Assembly (NCBI GenBank): GCA_003194525.1
Contig: NBIV01000150.1
Location: 62,001-126,000 of the forward strand
DNA: 64,000 nucleotides
Origin: Gracilariopsis chorda
Taxonomy: Eukaryota; Rhodophyta; Florideophyceae; Gracilariales; Gracilariaceae
Reading direction: 5' to 3'
This document shows positions 9,965 through 20,881 of the stretch, piece by piece. A program made the translations under genes and the position numbers. Position 1 is the first letter of the stretch. The number at the start of each line of letters is the position of its first letter. The notes under the pieces are model-generated. The model was not told where the DNA came from and searched no databases. It worked only from the letters and a program-made list of their open reading frames with translations.

Positions 9965-10640
9965 GATTACAGGTTTTTCCGGATCGAATGAAAAGAAGTA
10001 GACACGCGGCTTCTGCTGAAGATAAGCTGGGAAGGAGGAGCTGCCGATCGGACTGGTTCAATTGGTCGGTCGTGGAGCAAAATGGCAGCCCTCGACGGTG
10101 AGCCGAGATCGTCTGAGATGGAGCTAACTGCCGTCTGGCATGCGGCTAAGAACGACTGCCCCGAATGAAGTGCAGCGGCTACCGCGGATAAACGGTTACC
10201 TGCGGCCCTTAAACTCTAAGGCTCAAAGCATGCTTCTGTAGTTTGCCGGAAACCAAGAGCCACTGACATTGGGTGGGAAAGTGCTCTGAATTCAAAATTT
10301 GGAGGGAAAGCAGGAAAACGCGTAGCCTACAGTACGAATTTATAGCTGGCGGCAGACGAGGATGCGCTTGTGTACTTTGAATCTATCTGTGAAGGGCCAT
10401 ATTGTACCGCGATACGTTTGGAGCAATCGCGATACCGTCTTGATGTCCGCGAAGCATCGCCTCATCTTTGGTGATGCTAGACTTCTCGACCCTGCAGCGA
10501 CTCGCTCCCGAATCGAAACGGGCGCAGCCCTGGGTATCTACCTCTTAACCCGAGAAAGTGCTGGCCTGTTTTAGAGCTCACAGCCAACTGACTTTCATAC
10601 GGAACGGCGGTGATCTCTGATCCCTTCAATACAAGCGAAA
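9965..10640. other. Intergenic region upstream of the nucleoporin gene
   Basis: This divergent region separates the small minus-strand gene (start 9964) from the nucleoporin-like gene (start 10641). No ORF with recognisable content is present. It should contain both promoters, but I see no clear TATA box. Confidence 0.4.
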
Positions 10641-13600
10641 ATGAGACGGGATCACGCAGCCAGCCTTTCATTTGTTTCTCTCTCCGCTCGTTTACTTTCC
10701 GCAAAGCTCACAAAGGCAGAACTTCAAGCTATTCTGGAAGAACACAAAGATGATTTGTTTCGCACAATTAAACTTCCACAACCCACAGACAAGTCCGATC
10801 TCAACTACGTCCGATATCGAAAACATTCTCCGGAGACAACTGAATTTCCGAGGCCTACCAATGCCGAACTTGATCTCATCCCATCAATAGAGAAGAATTT
10901 AGGCCTCAGCCAGTATGATGCTGCCCTGTTACTTCGTGATTATCTCGCACATACCGAAGTGGACGACGTTACGGATATTCTGCGTCATCGCTCCGATTTG
11001 GCCGCTGTTGCTCCGCTGCACTACTTGGAACAGTTTTGGAGACAGCAAAAGCGTGCTGCTTTCTCTTCTCTCACAACCATTCTCGTCCTCTCTCTGAAAC
11101 AAGAAGCCCACGAGTTTCGGCAACAGTTTCATGAATTTGTGAGTGCTAGCAAGGGACAGATTCAGGACATTATTGTAAACTGCGTAATCGTCACACTGGA
11201 ATCCTACAAACCAAACGTCAAACCGCCAGAGAGCGCTTTAGGAAACGTTGAACCGTCTCGGGTGATGGAACTATTGTTTGCGTTTTCTATAGCTGCATCG
11301 CTGAGCATAGAGGCGAAATCTGCGATCTTTACAAGATTCGTAGAAGTGGCTAAATCTCAGAAAAGCCCTCTTAACCACTCTCACGAAGTACCATCACTCT
11401 CTAAAGCCCTCATTGACGGAGGGGAAGGCACGGTGTTGTTTGTTGCAGCTTTGAATTGTACAAATGAGCTCTCTGTTGCAATACATCCGCCAGATGTTTC
11501 TATGGGTGAACCAGAGTCTTCGGAGCCCACCTCTGCGCGTGACAGAAGAACTCCGTGGGAAGACGAGCTAAACGAGCTTTACTGTTCCCTTCATCAATCA
11601 TCGTTCGCAGAGAGCGCCTTGCTTTGTCTTTCATGGTCATGTCGCCTTAAATTCAATTCAGGTTTCGGGAAAGGTAAGAAGACTTCCGTGACACGAGAGC
11701 GCCCATCAGATGTACCACATATGACATATGCCCTCACGACAAATGTGTTCCGAACACTTCAAGAGATTTCAGACAGAAGTTTCGCTATTAGCGAGTCACT
11801 GGAAGCATACCTATTCAAATGCTTTTGGGATGACATTGCTGCTTTCCTAACAGCGTTTCGGCCTACCAAGTTCTCACCTCTCCAAGTTAACGATATGGTA
11901 AGGCTTGCCTCTACATTTTTAACTCGAAGCGGCGAAAACACGTCCACAGAAGAGGCCCATAATTTGTGGAACGACGTTGAGAGTGATTCCGAAGTCAAGG
12001 GTATACATGTGTTGCTGAGGCTGGCGTCAGGAGTATTTCCGTTATCATACTTACCTTTGACAAAACTGCTGTCTGTGCTTGTGGTCGATAAAAAAAGCGC
12101 CGCATGTGCCACGTTCTATCTGGAAGATCGTCTAGATACCGTCACGGAGGTGTCCGCCGGGTACAAAGACCTGCTAGTCGCAATTGACGAAGATCCCCAT
12201 GACATCTGGTTGTCGCTTGCGGACCAACTCGGTCCTGATGTCGACCGCATAGCTTCTACTTTTTCAATGGTTCAACCGGCAGAAGGAGAAGTTGTCTTCC
12301 TTCAGAGTTCCACCGACCTGCCAGGAGACAGCTATAGATCAACCCTCCCCAGAGGGTCTGTTGGTATAGGAAGCTTGGCGCATTCTGTGGTAACTTGGAT
12401 TTGTCCCTTTAACGGGTTTGATGCCGTGTTGTACATCATTGATATGCTTCAGAGGATCCTGGGAGAAGATGGCGCGAGTTTAAGTTTAGATGAGTCTTTT
12501 GTTGAGGAACTTGTTTCCTCAGGTCTAGAAAGCTTGATGCTAATAGACAGATTATGCAGGAAGGGGTCTCCAGCCCTGCGTGGCCATATAACGAATGATC
12601 TCCATATAACAGGTATGATAGCTAAGATTTTCGGGCATTTGGCAGATCCCCCGGAAAGAATACTGAATTCCTGGTTATCCAAGAAGCGACATGAAGTCCT
12701 CCTAACAGCTTCCGCATCGTGCTTGGCGTCGATCGCTATAGGTTCTCGTGACTCTGCTTTGATTGCTTTGGAACATCTAGAATCCTCTCAACGAGGTCTA
12801 CCGCTCCATACGGCCATGGCGACCTTAGGCGAGGCAGCTTTTCCAGCTCTTGCTGCAATATCTAGGGTCACGGACGCATGGTGTGCCACCGGGTCTCCTT
12901 CTGAAAGAATAATGGAAGTGCTGCGAAAAGCTTCTCAATCCCCACGGCAAAGAGCGATGTGGGAGTTTCTTGAACGTTTCAGAGGAAGCCAAAAGAGAAT
13001 TCATGAGTTTCTCGCATCAACCGCGTTACCATTATGGTTGACAACACCAAGATACGAGTCTACACTTCGACAACCTGCGGAGCTTCACTGGCTCCTCCCG
13101 GCCTGCAGCCTGCGGTTCTTTTCGAGCTATCCAGATGCCCTGTTAAAAGAGTCAACGGTGTGTGCCGTTTTCGGAGAAGTAATAACGAGCGCTTCGAAAC
13201 TGAAAGTTCTGGAAGAGGCGGATACGTTTTTGTTTCCAGCACTATGTGCTGGAATGACGGCTTGCTATGAAGCACTGCAGCTTCGAAATGCCGCACTGCA
13301 GGCACGGCGGAAGAAGTCCACTGGTCACGATGGAATGGTCGATTCTGAGCCAACACTCTTGGAGAAGGTGCTGCTCAGCCCCGAGGTCGTTTACGCAATG
13401 GCAATGATTGCTTCCGGAAGTGTGGATGTGCTGTTATCCGCAGAATTTTACAAGAGATGGGAACGTTCTTACTATAAACATCTGTTCACAGATCTTGACC
13501 AGGACATGCTATTGAGACTGAATACCACCACCCACATCGCTGATAATCAGACGATCACAAGCTGGCCAATGTGGATTGCGGATATGAGTGCGAGATGTCT

Positions 13601-16600
13601 GTCACTTCAGTTCTCTTGTTTACGGTATATTTCAAGGAACGGTGCTACGATTCAAGTGCCATGGCCAAGTCGGCATAAGTCTGCTCTTGGGTTTTGGCGA
13701 GGTGGCGGGGACGTGGTATGTAAGGGATTTGTTCGACGAATTGAAAGAGAAAGATCTGTATCTATACTTGAATTGCTTATGGCCATCCTGGCTTGCGGAC
13801 AGCGAGCGGCAGCTCGATCTCTAATGGGACCCCGCGCCAGTAGTAAGAGTGACTCACCTGGCACGTCGGGCCCTCGCAAGAGACGCACTGTTCATTTCGA
13901 AACACCTGAAGCCAATAGAAGGGACGAGAGGGATAAGTCAACGAAACCACAAAAAACCCTGCAACAGAGCGTACAGAAGGAGGAAAGCGGTCCCCTAGGT
14001 GTAGACACGCAAGATGACCAGACATATGAGATATTCCGAGCAGTGACCAGATGTCTTTCAGAATGTCAAGAGGAATTTGTTACCTTCATGCAAGAGAGTC
14101 GACTGCCGGACGTCGAAGACGAGCGTCCGATCGGGCGAATTGTTGGACCCGTTTCACTCTTCATGGCAGTCTGTGTACGTTTTTTGCGGGTCGGAAGAGA
14201 GTCACACTACAGCAATTGGTTTCGAACTTGTTGGGATCAACTCAGCACCTGGAAAGTTTTGTCAAACATGCTGCGATGTAGCGGTTCGCCTTCTAAGCAG
14301 GCAGAGTGCCTAGATTTGGCTGAAGCAATCTCGGTCCCATACAGCATACTGGACAATGCGGGGATTGAGAACAAATACGAGCAAATTGAATCAAACCCAT
14401 CCGCTGTCGATTCTGTGTTGCGAGAACTCACCATGTCTTTTGACGTGGCATCTATATGGAAGTCCATTGCTGCGGATGTACTGCTTCTCTTTTGTAGTGA
14501 CATCACGGAGAAGTCAAGAGTATCACAGCTTAATAGCAAGAATGATAACCCACACCAGGCGAAGGGTAACAAATCTGAACAGCCTACAGCGGACCACAGC
14601 CAGGAGTCCCTATCACTTTTCTCATCAGTTTTTACTGAGCGATGGATGCACGTTCTTCTAGATGTCGACGGTTCATTTACGAGTCGACCATACAAAGATC
14701 TTATGAGTATTCCATCAGTCCGACCCACTGCTGGCTCTCCAAAGAAAAGGAGGACTGCCGAACCATTATCATCTGATGAAACGGAGGTTCACAGTATACT
14801 GAGGGATTTTTCAAGTCTAGTTGGTCTCAGCAGTAGTGCTGTGCACGGTTCTGAGTTGTTGAACCAATGCAGGCGCACAGGAGATGCACAGATGCGATAT
14901 GGAGCTGAATATGCCTTTGACGTTCACAAGGTTCGTCGCTTTTTATATCTATTTGATGTGTCTCCCCAATCGGCTTTCGGATTGCTCATAAGGATCATTC
15001 GGCTCAACATTGTTCTAACTAGACGGGATGTACAAATGGAAGTGTCTTCATCATTTTGCTCCACGTCTGCTGCAGCGATGTACGCTGATTCATCACCTGG
15101 TGTACATACTTCAGGAAATTCTGGCCAGCTAACGTACACTAGCCCTCAGTTCGGCGGGAAGCTTTGTCGATTTTTGTCTCGTGCGCTGGTATGTCTATCG
15201 CCGCGACCAACAGTATCTGCTCACACTTTGACAATTGCTTCAGACTTTGCCAAACTCATGGTCTCATTATCTGCGCGATTATCTAAAGATGAATTAACAA
15301 TTCCAGTGCTTACGAAAATTACGTTCTCCACGCCACCAATCGAAAGATCTCGAGAGTGTGGCCTTTCCCCGGTGGCCCAGATATGTAGCTTCATCGATCA
15401 AATGCTGCATAGCTTGAAGGCAAAGAAGGACAAGAACTTTCGATCAAAACTTGTTGTGGTAAGGTGGCTTTTACTCAGCGCTGCAAGGCTTCTCAAGGGA
15501 CCATCTTTCAGCGACACCAAAGATGTTCGATTGCTGTGCAGGACAGCATTCCTGGCACTTGAGGTTGCCAAAGGGATTGCAGATGTGAATGCATCTGCTG
15601 CTGTTGCGTTGTTCTCAGTTATCGAGAGTATTGAGAAACGAGACGGAGAACCGATTTCGAAATGCTTCGACGAGTCCGCGTTTGCGTTAATATTCTCCTC
15701 TATATCTTCGCTGGAACAATCTTCCCGTAAGGGTGATGACAGGAGAGCCTGCTGCGAAACCACAGCAAACTTGTTGCTAGTTGTGGCTAGAATTCAAATT
15801 CTGTCTCGGGCACCTTTTGACATGGGTGTTAATACTTTCTCGCTGACACAGCTGAGCCGAGGGACCATTCAAGCGTTCTTACCTCCGGAATCTGGATCGA
15901 TTCTCACATATGATGCACTGGGAGAATCAAGGGATGCAACACATCTGGTATGGTGTTCAACTCTCCATCTGGCAAGTGTAGTTATTCCAACTGTGCAGCA
16001 GGCAGACATCCGTTTGGCTGACAAAGAAGTGTGGTCGAGGGACATATTGGAGTTCTGTTCAACTAATTTTCCAAGAATAGTTCGAGAATCCCTTGACTTG
16101 TTCGGAGACTGGCCGCGAGAAGCAATTCCTGAAGATGCTATGGATACGACTGGTTACAAGGCTCGAGCCGCACCACGACACCTGACCATTGCAAGAATTG
16201 AAGAAGCTGAGTTAGCAGCCTTGACGTTGATGAAGTCCTCATTCTTTGCTGTGGAGCTTAAGGACAAGATCCCGAAGATCACAGGCCAGACTTTGGGTGC
16301 CCTTTGTCAGTACGTCAGTCGAGTCACCCGGTTACTTCGTGCTGAACCAGTGGAGCGATGGGTACGGCCGATTACAAGGCGAGAGAAGGAACGGAGTCAT
16401 CTTCTCCGCGCTGACAAAAACTATGAACCAACTCGTACTGAAGTGTTGTATAAGAGCTCAAGCACACCGACAAGCCCCTTACCAAGCTATGGCGGCAAGC
16501 GCACACCACCCCGCAGGTCACCATCGCAAGCCGTTAGAGAGGCTTTGGGGGGATTTCATGCTAGTCAAAGTCTTTTTCCCCCTTCCCCGGTGTCATCGAC

Positions 16601-17126
16601 ACCTTTGCGTTCACCATCTCCAGATCCCGAGGTCAACCTAGGCTCACCCAAATCACCATGGGACGTACCAGACCCTGGACTCATTACGAAGGGTGACTTG
16701 TTCTTTGGTGAAGAGGCTTCGCGATCTCTGTTGAGAGGGTTGTCGTTTGCTATATGCGCGTTGAGGAAGTTCTCGACAGCAGTGGATACTGTCTTTTTCA
16801 GGGCAAATATGTCATCTTATGAAGATCCACCGGGCATAGGTGTCTTGATGAGTATTCTGAGTTATGCGTGCAATGAACTTCGTGTACGTACTGACGGTGA
16901 AAGGCGGGAGCAGCTGATCAGCTTATCAGAGAATGGGCTGCATCTGCTTATTACTCATACACTAATCTTTGAAGAACAGGGACAACTTTCGCAAGGGGTG
17001 AAGGATGAGCTACGCAACAGAACGAGTACGATACTTTCGAGATTGTCTCGGGTGAAACCTCCGCTACCGCAGGGAACACTCATTCAGAGTCCGCTAGTCA
17101 AAAACTTCTTGTACAATTTGCATTAG
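10641..17126 (+). CDS. Large scaffold nucleoporin, Nup188/Nup205 family
   Basis: A single uninterrupted exon encodes 2161 aa, slightly longer than human Nup188 (1749) or Nup205 (2012). The protein is alpha-helical throughout with no membrane segment or enzyme motif, as expected for a HEAT-like solenoid of the inner pore ring. Two stretches suggest the family. One is near the N-terminus, where LHYLEQFWRQQKRAAF resembles the helix before the first long solenoid. The other is mid-protein, where MRYGAEYAFDVHKVRRFLYL is followed by RIIRLNIVLTRRDVQ, like the conserved YGxxYxYD...LNxxLSxxDAQ block. A Ser/Pro-rich disordered insert lies near residues 1930-2010. Nup188 fits slightly better than Nup205. 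Another giant HEAT-repeat protein remains possible. Confidence 0.55.
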   Translation: MRRDHAASLSFVSLSARLLSAKLTKAELQAILEEHKDDLFRTIKLPQPTDKSDLNYVRYRKHSPETTEFPRPTNAELDLIPSIEKNLGLSQYDAALLLRDYLAHTEVDDVTDILRHRSDLAAVAPLHYLEQFWRQQKRAAFSSLTTILVLSLKQEAHEFRQQFHEFVSASKGQIQDIIVNCVIVTLESYKPNVKPPESALGNVEPSRVMELLFAFSIAASLSIEAKSAIFTRFVEVAKSQKSPLNHSHEVPSLSKALIDGGEGTVLFVAALNCTNELSVAIHPPDVSMGEPESSEPTSARDRRTPWEDELNELYCSLHQSSFAESALLCLSWSCRLKFNSGFGKGKKTSVTRERPSDVPHMTYALTTNVFRTLQEISDRSFAISESLEAYLFKCFWDDIAAFLTAFRPTKFSPLQVNDMVRLASTFLTRSGENTSTEEAHNLWNDVESDSEVKGIHVLLRLASGVFPLSYLPLTKLLSVLVVDKKSAACATFYLEDRLDTVTEVSAGYKDLLVAIDEDPHDIWLSLADQLGPDVDRIASTFSMVQPAEGEVVFLQSSTDLPGDSYRSTLPRGSVGIGSLAHSVVTWICPFNGFDAVLYIIDMLQRILGEDGASLSLDESFVEELVSSGLESLMLIDRLCRKGSPALRGHITNDLHITGMIAKIFGHLADPPERILNSWLSKKRHEVLLTASASCLASIAIGSRDSALIALEHLESSQRGLPLHTAMATLGEAAFPALAAISRVTDAWCATGSPSERIMEVLRKASQSPRQRAMWEFLERFRGSQKRIHEFLASTALPLWLTTPRYESTLRQPAELHWLLPACSLRFFSSYPDALLKESTVCAVFGEVITSASKLKVLEEADTFLFPALCAGMTACYEALQLRNAALQARRKKSTGHDGMVDSEPTLLEKVLLSPEVVYAMAMIASGSVDVLLSAEFYKRWERSYYKHLFTDLDQDMLLRLNTTTHIADNQTITSWPMWIADMSARCLSLQFSCLRYISRNGATIQVPWPSRHKSALGFWRGGGDVVCKGFVRRIERERSVSILELLMAILACGQRAAARSLMGPRASSKSDSPGTSGPRKRRTVHFETPEANRRDERDKSTKPQKTLQQSVQKEESGPLGVDTQDDQTYEIFRAVTRCLSECQEEFVTFMQESRLPDVEDERPIGRIVGPVSLFMAVCVRFLRVGRESHYSNWFRTCWDQLSTWKVLSNMLRCSGSPSKQAECLDLAEAISVPYSILDNAGIENKYEQIESNPSAVDSVLRELTMSFDVASIWKSIAADVLLLFCSDITEKSRVSQLNSKNDNPHQAKGNKSEQPTADHSQESLSLFSSVFTERWMHVLLDVDGSFTSRPYKDLMSIPSVRPTAGSPKKRRTAEPLSSDETEVHSILRDFSSLVGLSSSAVHGSELLNQCRRTGDAQMRYGAEYAFDVHKVRRFLYLFDVSPQSAFGLLIRIIRLNIVLTRRDVQMEVSSSFCSTSAAAMYADSSPGVHTSGNSGQLTYTSPQFGGKLCRFLSRALVCLSPRPTVSAHTLTIASDFAKLMVSLSARLSKDELTIPVLTKITFSTPPIERSRECGLSPVAQICSFIDQMLHSLKAKKDKNFRSKLVVVRWLLLSAARLLKGPSFSDTKDVRLLCRTAFLALEVAKGIADVNASAAVALFSVIESIEKRDGEPISKCFDESAFALIFSSISSLEQSSRKGDDRRACCETTANLLLVVARIQILSRAPFDMGVNTFSLTQLSRGTIQAFLPPESGSILTYDALGESRDATHLVWCSTLHLASVVIPTVQQADIRLADKEVWSRDILEFCSTNFPRIVRESLDLFGDWPREAIPEDAMDTTGYKARAAPRHLTIARIEEAELAALTLMKSSFFAVELKDKIPKITGQTLGALCQYVSRVTRLLRAEPVERWVRPITRREKERSHLLRADKNYEPTRTEVLYKSSSTPTSPLPSYGGKRTPPRRSPSQAVREALGGFHASQSLFPPSPVSSTPLRSPSPDPEVNLGSPKSPWDVPDPGLITKGDLFFGEEASRSLLRGLSFAICALRKFSTAVDTVFFRANMSSYEDPPGIGVLMSILSYACNELRVRTDGERREQLISLSENGLHLLITHTLIFEEQGQLSQGVKDELRNRTSTILSRLSRVKPPLPQGTLIQSPLVKNFLYNLH

Positions 17127-17389
17127 TTCCTTTGTTTACTAAGATCAATGAAACCTCATTTGTACAGCGTACATGTTACATATCCTGTTGCACATGTATT
17201 GCATTGTATTTCAAGTCGGGCTCCCGACGCCTTATTGCTGATGTCAAGATAGAACTAGATTAGTAGAAGTCCTCATTCGAGAGGACCATCAAAAGTCTTC
17301 TTTGGGAACTGTCCAAACATAATTGCTTAGCTAATACTGCCTAGGGAAGACGTTTCAGGTCTGTTATACCTAGCCCGATGCTCTCACAT

Positions 17390-19252
17390 CTACGGATCAG
17401 CTTCGGAGTCAAAGTCTGCCCCAGAGCCATATTTCACACCTTCCGCAGCACGGTCAAGCCAAAACTGTTGCTTAGTACTGAGCATGTTTGTGGTCTTCGC
17501 CACTCGCTGTAATGACTGCAACACCGGCCAAACTGTGGCGAAGCCGACAAGGGCAATGTAGTGACGGCTCCACCCCAAAAGTTCTTTCAAACCCAAGAAC
17601 GCAGTCATTTGAAGCACAAGGAATGGATTTCTGATCGCCATCGCAGCAAGCGTCTTAGACAAGCCCCCTGCGGTAACAACATCTTGCAGAAACGGGCGTT
17701 GCACCTGCTCACCAAGAGCTGCCATTGCGTTCATATTGGACCACAATACATCGTTAATTCCGTAATCGTCGAGCCAGGGACCGGCAGTTTTCTGACCAGG
17801 TTGCACAGACATGGCACGATTGAACAAGCCAGTCACCGAAAGCGATGGAGAATACCACTGCAAGTTCTGAAGCTGATTACGTTTCAATAGAGAGTCATCC
17901 GTCACCTGTAGTGCATCGTCCAGCGCATCCGTGATTCTGGTAAGGTGTCTCAGACAGCACCCAAATCCTCCAAAACTAATAGGCGATTGCAGTCCTCCAG
18001 CATCGCCAACAGGAAGGATTCGATCCCAGACAATCTCCGTCGGACTTGTCTTGTAGTAGGACGGAAATGCTCCGAACAAAACTCTCTTCACCTCCATTTG
18101 CTCCACATCAACACCCTGATACGCGGGCAGTTCGTTTAGATAATCCTCAAGTGTTTCAGTAAGACTATGTCGCCGTTCGTCACAGGGACCATAAGCAAAC
18201 ATGTAGGTGGTACGACACTCATTGTCTCTTCCTACAGGAAACGCTTCCCAAAAGTACTGCGTGCTTCTTTGTTGACTTATCGGCTGGAAGGAGTGCATAA
18301 TATCAGGAGATTCATTCTCGGGCCACTGCCCTTTCATACAACTTCCAACAACAACGCAAACTCCATCTGGTTTACGTCCACGCCGCGCTTGTTGCACAAT
18401 GGGGGAATACGATCCCATAGCATCCACAACGAGCCTGGTAGTAACTCGAACAGTATCATCGGTATCTTGACCGGGCAAACCATTGCCGCCGGCCCCTAAA
18501 GCGCCGACGCCATCCCCGAAACGCTGTTTACAAAGCGTAACAGCGACAGCATCCACGCCAACGTTCACATCAGTAACGCTGGAAAAGTGCAGGAGCACAC
18601 CTCCAGCTTGCACAAAGCTGTTGGCAGCGATGTCGATAAGCAAGTCAGGCGCGACACCAACGTTGAGAATATCAGACACAAGAATGGGTGATCGGGAAGT
18701 TTGGCGATTTGCAAATTGAATGCGTCCAGGTTTGTGGCATTCAGTAACAATGACTTGTTCCAATTGAGCAGTCGTCAAAATATTCTCTTTCAGCAACGCA
18801 TTGAGTTCTGCGCGCGATGTGTTCCACTCCTGAGAACGCCCTTTCAACGGGCCTCGTTCGACGAGTGCAACGCGCCATCCACGTCTCAACAACGCCAAAG
18901 CGTGAAAGACACCCAGGGTACCACCGGCCACAACGACATCAAAGTCAGCAACATCGCCAGCACGACGGTCTAAAACGCGCTCAACCTCACTGACCAGAGG
19001 TGGAAAATGTGCGTTGTCATGACTGCCACTTGGCGATTTCAAGCGTTCATAAGCGGCATCCGCACGGTGCAAAGACTGCAAAGGCGATCCCTCCTGAGCT
19101 CTATCGAGAAATTCACGCAGCGCAGGCGTAGGAGATGGTACAGTCATGAAGAGGTTAGATGGTGTTGATTCACGCAATGTCGAAGCGCTCACAGTGAGGT
19201 GCGGCGAGATGGGCAAAGGCGCGGCAAAGCAGAGCGACAGTAATGGCGACAT
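17390..19252 (-). CDS. CRUP: CruP-type lycopene cyclase paralogue (FAD oxidoreductase)
   Basis: 620 aa with a Ser/Thr/Pro-rich N-terminus consistent with plastid import. A dinucleotide-binding fold starts near residue 105 (FDVVVAGGTLGVFHA, then WRVALVERG). It is followed by GRSQEWNTSRAEL, a signature of the CruA/CruP cyclase branch, and later by a second FAD-contact region (PVGDAGGLQSPISFGGFG). CruP is found in cyanobacteria, algae and plants. In plants it has been linked to limiting oxidative damage rather than to bulk lycopene cyclisation, so the role here is inferred as plastid redox or carotenoid related. The stop is 263 bp from the stop of the convergent nucleoporin gene. An internal Met near residue 36 is an alternative start. 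Confidence 0.8.
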   Translation of the reverse strand: MSPLLSLCFAAPLPISPHLTVSASTLRESTPSNLFMTVPSPTPALREFLDRAQEGSPLQSLHRADAAYERLKSPSGSHDNAHFPPLVSEVERVLDRRAGDVADFDVVVAGGTLGVFHALALLRRGWRVALVERGPLKGRSQEWNTSRAELNALLKENILTTAQLEQVIVTECHKPGRIQFANRQTSRSPILVSDILNVGVAPDLLIDIAANSFVQAGGVLLHFSSVTDVNVGVDAVAVTLCKQRFGDGVGALGAGGNGLPGQDTDDTVRVTTRLVVDAMGSYSPIVQQARRGRKPDGVCVVVGSCMKGQWPENESPDIMHSFQPISQQRSTQYFWEAFPVGRDNECRTTYMFAYGPCDERRHSLTETLEDYLNELPAYQGVDVEQMEVKRVLFGAFPSYYKTSPTEIVWDRILPVGDAGGLQSPISFGGFGCCLRHLTRITDALDDALQVTDDSLLKRNQLQNLQWYSPSLSVTGLFNRAMSVQPGQKTAGPWLDDYGINDVLWSNMNAMAALGEQVQRPFLQDVVTAGGLSKTLAAMAIRNPFLVLQMTAFLGLKELLGWSRHYIALVGFATVWPVLQSLQRVAKTTNMLSTKQQFWLDRAAEGVKYGSGADFDSEADP

Positions 19253-19755
19253 AGCGGAGCGGAGAGTAGTAAGGAGGAGAGCGGGAGCGGGAGCGGGAGC
19301 GAGGGCGACATGAGGGCGGCGGAGGTGGAAGGAAGGGATTTAAGAAAATGGACAAGATGTGCCGAAGGGCAAAGAGGCGGGGGCGGTGGAGACGGAGGCA
19401 GACAGAGTTGATCACAAAGCGAAACGACCAAAAAGCACGAGAGGCGGCTTGGCGCTTTTGTGTGGTGACACGCGCCGCTGTGCACGCGCCAAACAAGAAA
19501 AGGATGCAGAGCGTTTGCAAGCGGCCAATAAGCTGTCAGCGCGCGCTTGCGGCCGCGCTTCATTGGCGGCTGCAAATGGCATGCATACCGCAACACGATT
19601 CGCTAACACAAACAAACACACTTTTAAGACTTAACGTCGCGCCGTGCTCCCGCCCCTCTCCCACAACAACAACAACAACAACAAAAATATAGAAGAATAG
19701 ATATACCAAGGTAACTCTTGTGCTTCACAACATAACGAGATACGGGCGTACGCTC
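19253..19755. other. Intergenic spacer with short tandem repeats
   Basis: The spacer separates two minus-strand genes. It holds a GAGCGG/GGGAGC-type repeat around 19278-19306, near the CruP start, and an (ACA/CAA)n microsatellite around 19662-19686, near the 3' end of the PRPP synthetase gene. No real gene is seen; overlapping ORFs on both strands reflect the biased composition. Confidence 0.5.
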
Positions 19756-20871
19756 TCATCCGTGCGACATCGTTCCGAACAGCGTCGACACAGACTCCTC
19801 ACGATGCACTCGGCTGATCGTCTCCGCCATGAGCGTGCCCACAGACAGCCTGGTGATACACGGCAGCGCCTCCTTCTTATCCTTGCTAAGCGCAATCGAG
19901 TTAGTGATCACCAGTTCCTCAATACAACTGCTTTGAATTCGTTCCACAGCCGGGCCCGACAACACAGCATGAATACAGCAAGCACGAACGCTCTTGGCTC
20001 CTTTTTCCTTGAGAGCGTCAGCCGCCTTAGTGAGCGTGCCAGCCGTATCCACCATGTCATCCACAATGATGCAATGTCGATTTTCCACCTCCCCAATCAC
20101 ATGCAGCACATGTGCCACGTTTGGAGCCGAGCGTCTCTTATCAATGATGGCCAACGCAGAGTCCAAACCTTTTGCAAGTAATCGAGCGCGTTCCATGCCG
20201 CCCGCATCGGGCGATACCACCACCACATCGCTAGCGTCCTTGCGATCCTTGAAGAACGCCGAGTTCTTCAAGTAGCTCAGAAACACCGGAACGGCAAACA
20301 TATGATCCACGGGGATGTTAAAGAAGCCCTGAATCTGCCCCGCATGCAATTCAAACGCCAGCACGCGATGGGCGCCAGCAGTCTGAATGAGGTCGGCCAC
20401 CAAGCGAGCCGTAATCGGCACACGCGGGGCATGTTTACGGTCCTGACGACTGTAGCCGTAGTAGGGCATGACGGCGGTGATGCGTTTTGCCGAAGCGCGT
20501 TTGAGAGTGTCGATGATGACCAGCAGCTCCATGAGGTGGTCGTTCACGGGGGGGGACGTGGGTTGAACAATGAACACATCCTTTCCACGCACGTTGTCTT
20601 CAATGGCGACGCGAGTCTCGCCGTCGGAGAAGGTGGACACCACGGCCTGCGTCATGCACACCTTGAGGTGGGCGGCAATTTCCCTGGCCAACTCGCGGTT
20701 GGCGTTTCCGGCCACGACGCGGATTTCGTAGTTGAGCGCCTTGTCCAGTTCCATGAGGTTTGTATTACTGAGCGAACACACGCTGCCGTTGGTTCGGCCG
20801 AACAGGTACGGTTGATCAGACTCGAGCGGGACCTGTGCTCCTTCTTCACTCTTCTGGACTCGTACGGTCAT
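19756..20871 (-). CDS. PRS: Ribose-phosphate pyrophosphokinase (PRPP synthetase)
   Basis: 371 aa from the ATG at 20871. The enzyme transfers pyrophosphate from ATP to ribose 5-phosphate, giving PRPP for purine, pyrimidine, histidine, tryptophan and NAD synthesis. The class I hallmarks are all present: FSDGETRVAIEDNVRGKDVFIVQ-type N-terminal block, MPYYGYSRQDRKHAPRVPI, the SPDAGGMERARLLAKGL strand, the catalytic loop KRRSAPN, and the PRPP loop IIVDDMVDTAGTLTKAA. The frame is open upstream to 21018, but that part encodes eight prolines from a C25 run plus low complexity. A C run of unstable length is unlikely to be coding, so I chose the internal ATG. If the extension is used it could serve as an organelle-targeting peptide. 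Confidence 0.92.
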   Translation of the reverse strand: MTVRVQKSEEGAQVPLESDQPYLFGRTNGSVCSLSNTNLMELDKALNYEIRVVAGNANRELAREIAAHLKVCMTQAVVSTFSDGETRVAIEDNVRGKDVFIVQPTSPPVNDHLMELLVIIDTLKRASAKRITAVMPYYGYSRQDRKHAPRVPITARLVADLIQTAGAHRVLAFELHAGQIQGFFNIPVDHMFAVPVFLSYLKNSAFFKDRKDASDVVVVSPDAGGMERARLLAKGLDSALAIIDKRRSAPNVAHVLHVIGEVENRHCIIVDDMVDTAGTLTKAADALKEKGAKSVRACCIHAVLSGPAVERIQSSCIEELVITNSIALSKDKKEALPCITRLSVGTLMAETISRVHREESVSTLFGTMSHG

Positions 20872-20881
20872 GTTACACAGA

